Shown: piece after piece, positions 26,570 through 33,830 of the stretch
Numbering within the stretch: position 1 is the stretch's first letter
Layout: every line of letters begins with the position of its first letter
Source: JBOFFC01 sp051648405
GTDB taxonomy: Bacteria > Planctomycetota > Planctomycetia > Pirellulales > Lacipirellulaceae
Assembly (NCBI GenBank): GCA_051648405.1
Contig: JBOFFC010000159.1
Location: 62,001-126,000, forward strand
Direction: 5' to 3'
DNA length: 64,000 nt
Translations under genes and position numbers: made by a program
The notes under the pieces: model-generated
Told to the model about the DNA's origin: nothing
Seen by the model: only the letters and a program-made list of their open reading frames with translations
Databases searched by the model: none

Positions 26570-26733
26570 CGCCGACCTTCGCCGGCCATTCCTGAAGCTT
26601 CTTCGCCGCGAACTCGGGGCCGTTGTCGCTGGGGACGCGCTCGGGAACGCCTCGCATCGCCAGCAGTTCAGCCACCGTGTCGATCAGGTCCTCGCTCGTG
26701 ACGCTTCGTGCGACCCTCAGGGCCAGACGTCCC
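26570..26733 (-). pseudogene. IS3-family transposase (rve integrase core) fragment
   Basis: Read leftward the frame gives GRLALRVARSVTSEDLIDTV, AELLAMRGVPERVPSDNGPE and FAAKKLQEWPAKVG. 'RGVP..I/V.SDNGPEF....L..W...VG' is the second-aspartate region of the DDE/rve integrase core of IS3-type transposases. The SDNGPEF block is at 26610-26630. Sequence on both sides leaves the family abruptly: to the left the expected 'IEPGSPWENG' block is missing, and to the right HTTM coding sequence begins. It is the scar of an insertion followed by deletion. Confidence 0.75.
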
Positions 26734-26739
26734 CTTCTG

Positions 26740-27471
26740 ACCTCGGTCGGCGACGACCCCTACTGGTCGCTGCTGTTCTGGTTCGACGGCCCCTGGGGGG
26801 TGACGCTTCTCTGTATTGCCGCGGGGGGGGCGATCGTGATGCTCGGGCTCGGGGTGTTCCCGCGGTTCGCGGCGGCGGCGGTCTACGCGTGGCACGTCTC
26901 CTACTGCCACGCGGCCTTCCCAGCGCTCGTGGGGTGGGACGACCTGCTGCGGGTCTACTCGTTCCTGCTGCTGATTTCGCCGCTCGGGGGGGTGTGGTCG
27001 CTGCCGGCTTGGTGGAGGGGCCGAAACGGAGCGCCGACCGACCCGTGGCGCCTGGTCGCCCCGCTCTACGGGCTGACGCTGATGCGGTTCCAACTGGTGA
27101 TGGTCTACCTCGACACCGTGTGGTCGAAGCTCGACGACCCCTACTGGCGTGGCGGGCAGATGATCTCGTACTTCCAGATGTCGGTCTACGCCCGCTGGCC
27201 GTCCGCTGTCTGGGCCGACCTGCCGCTGTCGTCCTGCCTACTGACGTACGGGACGCTCGCCGCCGAAGTGGCGATCCCCGTGCTGCTGCTCACCCGTCAC
27301 CTTCGGTGGCTCGGGATGGCGGTCGGCGTCGGGCTTCACCTGGGGATCGCCGTCAGCTCGACCCTGTCGCTCTTCTCGCTCGCGATCTTCGCGGTGTACC
27401 CGGTTTTCTTGAACGCGGAGGGGATGAAGAGCGTGCCGGTAATGCGAAAGCTCATCGTCCCCAAGAGCTGA
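26740..27471 (+). pseudogene. HTTM-domain (vitamin K-dependent gamma-carboxylase-like) membrane protein, 5' truncated
   Basis: About 243 residues of a polytopic membrane protein: 'SLLFWFDGPWGVTLLCIAAG', 'YAWHVSYCHAAFPALVGWDD', 'LLRVYSFLLLISPLGGVWSL', 'LTLMRFQLVMVYLDTVWSKL' and 'IPVLLLTRHLRWLGMAVGVG'. These match the central and C-terminal part of HTTM proteins. The usual N-terminal membrane segments are missing: the frame continues leftward only into the antisense of the IS3 relic. No credible start codon with ribosome binding site exists at the junction. I therefore call it a decapitated gene, although translation from an upstream in-frame ATG (26623) cannot be excluded. Confidence 0.7.
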
Positions 27472-27534
27472 ACAACGAGTGACATGACTCTCACAGCACC
27501 TGGACAAGCTATTTGGGCGGTAAGTTGGTCTTGA

Positions 27535-28077
27535 TCACTCAAAGCGAACTTCGCAGTGTGGCAGGCGACGGATCACGGCGGCTTTAGCCTCCGCAGACAA
27601 TCCTCTCGCGCCGAAAATGTACAGAATCTCCAGCCTGTTGTTGCCCGACAGAGTGTCTAGTGACCGATCCGTGAGCAACATAGCCTTATCGAGGATCAGC
27701 TCTCTTAACTTCGGCATCGCTGCTATGTCTCGAATTGCATCGTCAGTGACACGAGAAGCATCGTCAACAACCAGTTGCCGTAACTCTGTCAGGTGAGATA
27801 TTTGTTTTATGCTCTCATCGGTCACCTCAGAAGTCGAATTGACAAATAGGTACTCAAGGGCCGACAATCGTTGAACGAGCGTCACAATTTCATCGCTGGA
27901 CAGGCCTATGGCGCGGACATCGCGCTGTGAGGCCGGAAGACTGCGAATATCTTTACTGGAAGCTGCAGATGGCGGCCAGTGGGCGCCGCCCACACAGCCG
28001 ATGGCGAGAAGGATCGACAAGGACGCGAATGCTAAAGGGTACGCCGGAGAACAAGTGCGTCTACTGCAAGGAACCAT
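27535..28077 (-). CDS. Leucine-rich-repeat lipoprotein-like small protein
   Basis: 180 residues from the ATG at 28077. The N-terminus has a basic start, a hydrophobic segment and a lipobox-like 'LAIGC' near residue 27, so it may be a lipoprotein. The remainder has LRR-like repeats: 'LSALEYLFVNSTSEVTDESI', 'LTELRQLVVDDASRVTDDAI', 'MPKLRELILDKAMLLTDRSL' and 'NRLEILYIFGARGLSAEAKA'. Base composition is clearly lower in GC than its neighbours, suggesting recent acquisition. It starts inside the end of an RHS fragment, so it may be a remnant of an RHS-associated module. No toxin or immunity function can be claimed. Confidence 0.65.
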   Translation of the reverse strand: MVPCSRRTCSPAYPLAFASLSILLAIGCVGGAHWPPSAASSKDIRSLPASQRDVRAIGLSSDEIVTLVQRLSALEYLFVNSTSEVTDESIKQISHLTELRQLVVDDASRVTDDAIRDIAAMPKLRELILDKAMLLTDRSLDTLSGNNRLEILYIFGARGLSAEAKAAVIRRLPHCEVRFE

Positions 28078-28450
28078 GAGATCGCAAAGCACGCCGATCA
28101 TACAAATTCGAGTCCCCTCCATCGTAGCCAATCGGATCGCGACGCACCCACCTCCCGAGCGTCGGGTGGTAGTACCGGTGTCGGTTGATCTGGAGCCCCG
28201 TCTCGAGGTCGAGCTCTCTCCCCGTGTAGCGGATTCGCCAGTCGTACAGGCTTGCCGTGCGGGCGCCATCGGACGGGGTGAGGGCCCGCGACTCGCCGTA
28301 GGCGGTGTAGTGGAATCGCTCGACCGGGGTTCCGGCCGGTGTGACCAACGCCACCACATTGTACTGCGCGTCCTGCGGGGCGTAGAGCCGCTCTTCGAGG
28401 CCGTTCCCGGCGTTCCCGTCGGCGTCGCGGTCGCGCAGCACGAGCAGTCA
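28061..28450 (-). pseudogene. RHS repeat-associated core fragment
   Basis: Read leftward: 'LRDRDADGNAGNGLEERLYA', 'DAQYNVVALVTPAGTPVERF', 'HYTAYGESRALTPSDG', 'DWRIRYTGRELDLETGLQIN' and 'RHRYYHPTLGRWVRRDPIGY'. These are the hallmarks of the C-terminal RHS core that precedes the variable toxin tip. An in-frame stop lies just upstream (near 28450), so none of the upstream RHS repeats remain. After 'DGGDSNLY' the expected continuation is lost and the frame ends 15 codons later. It is clearly a broken remnant. Confidence 0.75.
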
Positions 28451-28551
28451 ACACTCCGACGACGTGAGCATTCGCCGTGCCGAACAGGATGGGGACGAGT
28501 CAGCAGTGGTGACCACGCCCACAGCTGCGCCCAAAGACACGACGGCCGCCC

Positions 28552-29571
28552 TCACCCCCTCCGCAGCACCCGCGCTGCTTCCACCGCGAAGTACGTCAGC
28601 ACGCCGTCGGCGCCGGCCCTTTTGAAGGCCAGCAGCGATTCCATCATCGCGCGCTCGCGGTCGAGCCAGCCGAGCTGCGCCGAGGCGGCGATCTGGGCGT
28701 ACTCCCCCGAGACTTGGTAGGCGAACGTCGGGGCGCCGAACGTGCGCTTCACGCGGCTGACGATGTCCAGGTACGGCAGGCCCGGCTTGACCATCACCAT
28801 GTCGGCCCCCTCGGCCAGGTCGAGGGCCACTTCGCGCAGCGACTCGTCGCCGTTCGCGGGGTCCATCTGGTAGGTCTTCTTGTCTCCCGAGCCAAGGCTC
28901 GCCGCCGAGCCGACCGCGTCCCGGAACGGTCCGTAGTACGCCGAGGCGTACTTGGCGGCGTAGGCGAGGATCGCCACGCGGTCGAAGCCCGCCGCGTCGA
29001 GCGCCGCACGGATGCGGCCGACGCGGCCGTCCATCATGTCGCTGGGGGCGATCACGTCGCAGCCCGCCTCGGCCTGGATAATTGCTTGGCGACAGAGCGC
29101 GTCGAGCGTCGTGTCGTTATCGACGTAGCCGCCCACGACGAGGCCGTCTTGGCCGTGGCTCGAGTAGGGGTCGAGCGCAACGTCGGCGAACACGCCGACC
29201 GCGTCGCCGTGCACCTGCTTCACGGTGCGGATCGCGCGGCAGACGAGGTTATGGGCGTTGAACGCCTCGGCCGCGTCGGGGGTCTTGAGCCCGGGCGGCG
29301 TAGCGGGGAACAGCGCCACGGCGGGGATCCCCAGCGCGACCGCCTCGGCGATCGCAGGGGCGAGCAGGTCGATGCTCAGCCGCTCGACGCCGGGCATCGA
29401 GGGGATCGCCTCGCGCGTCGCGTTCCCTTCGCAGACGAACAGCGGCCAGACCAGGTCGGCCGGCGTCAGGTGCGTCTCGCGCACCAGGCGCCGCAACCAC
29501 TCGTGGCGGCGCAGGCGCCGCGGGCGCGTGGCGGGGAACGAGCCCACGACGGGGTCAGAGTCGAACGGCAT
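28552..29571 (-). CDS. hemB: Delta-aminolevulinic acid dehydratase (porphobilinogen synthase)
   Basis: 339 residues. It condenses two 5-aminolevulinate molecules to porphobilinogen in tetrapyrrole synthesis. The Schiff-base lysines lie in 'ILAYAAKYASAYYGPFRDA' and 'ADMVMVKPGLPYLD'. The metal region reads 'DVALDPYSSHGQDG', lacking the three cysteines of the zinc type, so this is the magnesium/potassium-dependent form. 'RPRRLRRHEWLRRLVRETHL' and 'LFVCEGNATREAIPSMPGVE' are typical N-terminal segments. I chose the ATG at 29571 (MPFDSDPVVG); an upstream in-frame start at 29634 is less likely. It faces the small gene at 29665 divergently. Confidence 0.96.
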   Translation of the reverse strand: MPFDSDPVVGSFPATRPRRLRRHEWLRRLVRETHLTPADLVWPLFVCEGNATREAIPSMPGVERLSIDLLAPAIAEAVALGIPAVALFPATPPGLKTPDAAEAFNAHNLVCRAIRTVKQVHGDAVGVFADVALDPYSSHGQDGLVVGGYVDNDTTLDALCRQAIIQAEAGCDVIAPSDMMDGRVGRIRAALDAAGFDRVAILAYAAKYASAYYGPFRDAVGSAASLGSGDKKTYQMDPANGDESLREVALDLAEGADMVMVKPGLPYLDIVSRVKRTFGAPTFAYQVSGEYAQIAASAQLGWLDRERAMMESLLAFKRAGADGVLTYFAVEAARVLRRG

Positions 29572-29664
29572 TTGCAAGGTTCGCGGCGTGACGGCCCGCT
29601 GGTGGAAGAGCCGGCGGGGGAGGCCCCTCATCATCGCCGCCGGCGCGCGTAGAATCCACAGGCC

Positions 29665-30114
29665 ATGGCCGACAGCGAACCGACACCGACGAAGCCCACG
29701 GGGCCCCCTCCGCAGATGGCCGTGGGGCCGTTTCGATTCACGTCGGTCGGGGTGCGGATCGACGGGCGGCCCGAGATGACGGCCTGGAAGGGGCCGCTGC
29801 AGTTCGCCCTCTGGTGCCAGAAGGCGGGGCCGTGGTGGATCGGCGACCTGCTAAACGCCGGCGAGACCGCGTTCGGCGAGGCTTTTAGCCAGATGTGCGA
29901 GGGCGCCGTCTCCGACGAGCAGCTCAGCCGCTACGCGTCGGTGGCGCGTCGCGTGCCGATCGGCAACCGCCGGCCCAACCTGTCGTGGTCGGCCCACGCC
30001 GCCGTGGCGCGGCTCGACGGCGCGGGGCAGCGCCGCCTGCTGGCCCTCGCCGAGAAGCAGGGCTGGTCGAGCGAAGAGCTCCGCGCGGAGGCTCGCCGCG
30101 TCGAAAAAGCCTGA
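29665..30114 (+). CDS. Conserved-looking small protein of unknown function
   Basis: 149 residues with a proline-rich N-terminus, then 'TAWKGPLQFALWCQKAGPWW' and 'IGDLLNAGETAFGEAFSQMC'. The last third reads 'YASVARRVPIGNRRPNLSWS' and 'AHAAVARLDGAGQRRLLALA'. The pattern (a 'GD.LN.GE...GE...Q' helix, then 'VARRVP...R...LSWS.H.AVA.L....Q..LL..A...GWS..ELR') resembles small regulatory or DNA-binding proteins seen in phages and plasmids of high-GC bacteria, but I cannot name a function. The stop codon lies within the left end of a dispersed palindromic repeat. Confidence 0.65.
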   Translation: MADSEPTPTKPTGPPPQMAVGPFRFTSVGVRIDGRPEMTAWKGPLQFALWCQKAGPWWIGDLLNAGETAFGEAFSQMCEGAVSDEQLSRYASVARRVPIGNRRPNLSWSAHAAVARLDGAGQRRLLALAEKQGWSSEELRAEARRVEKA

Positions 30115-30222
30115 CAGGATTGCAGGATGACGGAAGGGATTTACGGGACGACGTGACAGGTGGCTCGCCCGTTCGCTTCTCCTGTCAATCCGTTCTCATC
30201 CTGTAATCCTGTCAAGCTTCCG
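30110..30222. repeat. Dispersed palindromic intergenic repeat, uninterrupted copy
   Basis: The left arm GACAGGATTGCAGGAT (30113-30128) is followed by GACGGAAGGGATTTACGGGA. The right arm ATCCTGTAATCCTGTCAAGC lies at 30198-30217, ending in TTCC at 30221. The arms are near-perfect inverted repeats around ~70 bp. The same arms occur at 39104-39150/39934-39980 and a diverged copy at 52481-52600. The left arm is identical to the 39 kb copy over 36 bases except one. It fills the spacer between convergent genes. Confidence 0.8.
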
Positions 30223-30234
30223 CCCTGTCGAGCT

Positions 30235-31881
30235 TCAGCAAACGACCGGCACGAACGCGAAGCGGTAGCCGTCGAACAGGCCGCGGTCGCTGAGCTTGAG
30301 CGACGGGATCACCAGCAGCGCCATGAACGACAGCGTCATGTACGGCGCGCGGAGCGGCGAGCCCCACTCTTTAGCCAGCTTGTCGAGCACGCCGTAGGCG
30401 ACGCCGACCTCCTGGCAGGTCCCGGTCGCCATCAGGCCGGCGATCGGCAGCGGCAGGACTTCTGATGCCCCGTCGGCAGAACAGGCGGCGCTCAGCCCGC
30501 CCCCTTGCCGCATCACCAGGTTGATCGCTTCGGCGATGTCTTCGTCATCGACCCCCACGGCGATCACGTTGTGCGAGTCGTGAGCGACGCTCGACGCGAT
30601 CGCCCCCCGCGCAAGGTCGAACCCCGTGATGAACGCCACGGCCGGCGTGGCGGGGGCGTAGCGGTTGACGACCACCAGCTTCAGCAGGTCGCGCTCGGGC
30701 TGGACGACCACCTCGCCGCGCAGCACGCGGGGCGTAAACGACCGCTGGTTGGTGATCAGTTGCCCGTCGATCGCCTCGATCGCGTTGAGGTGCTCCCCAC
30801 CCGGGTGGCCGACCGCGAGCTCCCACGACTCGACTTCGCGCGCGACGAAGTTGTTGGCGACGGGGGGCTCGACGCGCGGCAGCAGCGTCTGCCCTTCCTC
30901 GGCGACCAGCTCGCCGGCGATCCACGTGCGCCGTACGTGGAACCCGTCGAGCGAATCGACTTCGACCATGTCCGCCGGGTCTCCGACGCGCAGCAGGCCG
31001 ACCGGCAGGTTGTAGTGCTCGACCGGCGTGACGCAGGCCGCGCGGAGCGCGTCGAGCGGATTGGTCCCGGCGGCGACGGCGCGCCGTAGCAGTGCGTCGA
31101 GGTGGCTCGTCGCGAGCTCGTCGGGGTGCTTGTCGTCGCTGCACAGCATCACCATGCCGGGCGCCTCGGCGATCAGCGGCTGAAGGGCGTCGAAGTTGCG
31201 AGCGGCAGACCCCTCACGGATCGCGATCTTGCAGCCCGCGGCGAGCTTGTCGCGCGCCTCTTCGATCGTGAAGCACTCGTGGTCGGTGGTCATGCCGGCG
31301 GCGACGTAGCGGGCCGCTTCTTCGCCGCGGAGCCCCGGGGCGTGGCCATCGACCGGTTTGCCGCGGAGCTTGGCGGCGGCGATTTTCGCCAGGCACTCGG
31401 GGTCGCCGTTGAGGACCCCGGGGAAGTTCATCATCTCGCTGAGGTACCCGACTCGGGGGTCGTCGAGCAGGGCCTCGACCTCGGCGACGCTAATCGAAGC
31501 GCCGGCCGTCTCGTAGGTCGTCGCCGGGACACAACTGGGGGCGCCGAAGAAAAACTTGAACGGCGTCTGCGCGGCGTTGTCGAGCATGTAGTGGACCCCC
31601 GCAACCCCGAGTACGTTGCCAATCTCATGCGGGTCGGAGACGCTCGCCACGGCGCCGTGCACCACCGCTGCGCGGGCGAACTCCGTCGGGACGAGCATCG
31701 AGCTCTCGACGTGGACGTGGGCATCGACGAAGCCCGGCGTCAGGTACCCGTCGATCCCGTCGGCCGAATGGAGCTCGTCGATCGACGCGATCCTTCCCCC
31801 CGCGACGCGCACCTCGGCCGGGTAGACGCGGTTGGAGTGCAGATCGACGACGTTCGAGCGCAGTGAGAAGTCAGCGGGCAT
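30235..31881 (-). CDS. ade: Adenine deaminase
   Basis: 548 residues of the amidohydrolase superfamily, converting adenine to hypoxanthine in purine salvage. The metal-binding start 'LTPGFVDAHVHVESSMLVP' is the adenine deaminase version of the HxH motif. 'GKPVDGHAPGL', 'MTTDHECFTIEEA' and 'VMLCSDDKHPDEL' supply further metal ligands. The C-terminal domain, with 'VAHDSHNVIAVGVDDEDIAE' and 'VMRQGGGLSAA', distinguishes Ade from other amidohydrolases. Length is normal and the ATG at 31881 fits. It faces the barrel protein gene across 252 bp. Confidence 0.95.
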   Translation of the reverse strand: MPADFSLRSNVVDLHSNRVYPAEVRVAGGRIASIDELHSADGIDGYLTPGFVDAHVHVESSMLVPTEFARAAVVHGAVASVSDPHEIGNVLGVAGVHYMLDNAAQTPFKFFFGAPSCVPATTYETAGASISVAEVEALLDDPRVGYLSEMMNFPGVLNGDPECLAKIAAAKLRGKPVDGHAPGLRGEEAARYVAAGMTTDHECFTIEEARDKLAAGCKIAIREGSAARNFDALQPLIAEAPGMVMLCSDDKHPDELATSHLDALLRRAVAAGTNPLDALRAACVTPVEHYNLPVGLLRVGDPADMVEVDSLDGFHVRRTWIAGELVAEEGQTLLPRVEPPVANNFVAREVESWELAVGHPGGEHLNAIEAIDGQLITNQRSFTPRVLRGEVVVQPERDLLKLVVVNRYAPATPAVAFITGFDLARGAIASSVAHDSHNVIAVGVDDEDIAEAINLVMRQGGGLSAACSADGASEVLPLPIAGLMATGTCQEVGVAYGVLDKLAKEWGSPLRAPYMTLSFMALLVIPSLKLSDRGLFDGYRFAFVPVVC

Positions 31882-32133
31882 CGCGGGGGAGGCTCGGGTC
31901 TTGGTGGGGGCTGCGGCGAGGCCAACCAGTATAGCGGAACACCGTCGGTTGCTGGCGCCGCTGTCGCGGCACGCGACTCTGCGGGTTGTGGAGACTTTTC
32001 TGCAAGTGCGGCCGGGTGGTGGTCGATAACATCCGTGAGGGAGTGATCCAGGGGGGCCTGGCGCGCTCGCCGCACGGCCCGAGCGCGTCGGTAGCTAGCT
32101 CAGGAGAGCGCCGACCGCCCGAGGACCCCCGCG

Positions 32134-33597
32134 ATGCGCCCAGTTCTGAATCGCCTGGCAAGACTCTCGCTCGGCGCCACCCTTTTCGCCGCGCCCGCCC
32201 CGCTGCTTGCGCAGCAGGCGAGCGGAGCGCTGCGCTGGCAGCCAACGGGCCGCATCGCCGACCGGGCCGTCGTGCCGGCCGCGCACGACAACGCCGAGCT
32301 CCCCCCGGCGCCGACGCCGGCCCTGCGCAGGCCGGCCGCTGCCGCCGCTAGCCCCAAGGCGCCGGCAAGCTCCGCTGCCTTCGGGCGCGGCTCGAACGCG
32401 GTTGAGGGGGCGCCCGTCGAGCGTGTCGCTCCGGCGCCGACTCGAGTCGCGTCACGCGCTAGCGGCGTGCTCCGCGCGGCGGGGGCGGCCGCGGCGGCGC
32501 AGTCGATGCCGCACGTAGTGGCTGCGCCGGAAGACGTGGTGACCGGGGACGTCGAGTTCGCCGCGCCGCAGTACAAGGCGCAGCAGGCGACCTGCGAAAT
32601 GGGAGGCTGTGGCGACCCAACGTGCGGTGATCCCCTGTGCGGTGAACCCGTGTGTGGCGACGTGGTCTGCGGCGACGCCGTGTGGGGTGACCCGGCCTGT
32701 GGCTGCGGCGATGTCGGTTGCGGCGGCGAGTGCGAGCCCTCGTGCGCGTGCAGCGGCGACTGCACCTGCGGGCTGCGGAGCCTCGGCGGCTGTGCCGAAC
32801 GCGGCGCGATCCCGATCGTCCTGTGGGTCCCGCCGATCCACGAGCTGACGCTCCACGGGGGCGTCCACGCCTTCAAGGGGGCGCTCGACAACGACCGAGA
32901 CCGAGGCAACTTCGGCTTCCACGAAGGGGTCAACGCCGGCGGAAGGATGGCCTGGCTCCCGTGGTGGGGCCTCGGCTACCAGCTCGGCTACCAGGCGACG
33001 CACAACCAACTTCACGGCGACACGGCGACTGCCAGCAGCGAGTCGCACACCCAGCAGTTTGTCACCGGAGGGCTGTTCCACCGCAAGCCGGTCGGCTTGC
33101 AGTACGGCGTCGTCTACGACTGGATGCAGGACGAGCGGCAGGGGACTGCCGACTTCGGCCAGGTCCGCGGCCTCCTGAGCATCCGCGGCCCGCGGGCCGG
33201 CGAGTTTGGGTTCACGTTCACGCATGGCACAAACACGCAGCGCCTCCGCGGGGCGGACTACGAGGCGCTCGATCAGTACCTGCTGTTCTATCGTGCGCAC
33301 GGCCCCCAGGGGGGTGACTTCCGGCTGATGGCGGGCCTCGACGAGGAGAGCCGCGGGGTCCTCGGCGCCGACGCCTCGTTGCCGCTCAACAACCGCTGGT
33401 CGATCGACACGGGGTTCCGGTACCTGATCGCCGACAACTCGGTCAGTGGCTCCGGGGGCGCCGAGGAGGCATGGAACCTGGGGATCAACCTCGTTTGGCA
33501 CTACGGGAAACGCGCGAAGACGTCGTTCCGGTCGCCGTTCCGGCCGATGTTTGGCGTCGCCGACAACGGCTCGATGATCGTCGATGACCTCGACTAG
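32134..33597 (+). CDS. Outer-membrane beta-barrel-like protein with Cys-rich CGDP repeats
   Basis: 487 residues. A signal peptide (~1-27, ATLFAAPAPLLA) leads to an Ala/Pro-rich linker to ~155. A Cys-rich stretch at ~158-217 follows, repeating C-G-D-x-x-C-G (GCGDPTCGDPLCGEPVCGD, then VVCGDAVWGDPACGCGD), with about 20 cysteines. The C-terminal ~270 residues alternate aromatic and charged residues ('LTLHGGVHAFKG', 'YQLGYQATHNQLHGD', 'QYGVVYDWMQDERQG') as in an outer-membrane barrel of the BBP7/DUF6666-like planctomycete group. The role of the cysteine cluster (metal binding or disulfide cross-linking) is not known. Confidence 0.75.
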   Translation: MRPVLNRLARLSLGATLFAAPAPLLAQQASGALRWQPTGRIADRAVVPAAHDNAELPPAPTPALRRPAAAAASPKAPASSAAFGRGSNAVEGAPVERVAPAPTRVASRASGVLRAAGAAAAAQSMPHVVAAPEDVVTGDVEFAAPQYKAQQATCEMGGCGDPTCGDPLCGEPVCGDVVCGDAVWGDPACGCGDVGCGGECEPSCACSGDCTCGLRSLGGCAERGAIPIVLWVPPIHELTLHGGVHAFKGALDNDRDRGNFGFHEGVNAGGRMAWLPWWGLGYQLGYQATHNQLHGDTATASSESHTQQFVTGGLFHRKPVGLQYGVVYDWMQDERQGTADFGQVRGLLSIRGPRAGEFGFTFTHGTNTQRLRGADYEALDQYLLFYRAHGPQGGDFRLMAGLDEESRGVLGADASLPLNNRWSIDTGFRYLIADNSVSGSGGAEEAWNLGINLVWHYGKRAKTSFRSPFRPMFGVADNGSMIVDDLD

Positions 33598-33731
33598 GCC
33601 TCCGGGGACCTCCGGGGCCTGGCGCTCGACGGCGGCGGACGGGGGAACACTCGCCGAACCGGGGGAATCGCCGAGGTGGCGTCGCCCGCCTTGGAAGTCG
33701 ATCGTGGCGGCCGTAGACTATGGGGCTGTAG

Positions 33732-33752
33732 GGTCGCCCGGTGAGGGCGACC
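33732..33752. other. Perfect 8-bp hairpin upstream of the Arg-rich protein gene
   Basis: GGTCGCCC (33732-33739) and GGGCGACC (33745-33752) are exact reverse complements around the loop GGTGA. No T-run follows, so it is not a standard terminator. It lies ~80 bp before the ATG at 33831, in the 233 bp spacer after the barrel gene, and could affect the leader of that message. Confidence 0.45.
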
Positions 33753-33830
33753 ACCGCGTGGCGTGTTGCCCCTCCGTGGTTCGCGGAGCGTAGGGTCCCC
33801 ACGCGGGGCGCCGCACACTCCAAGGCACAC

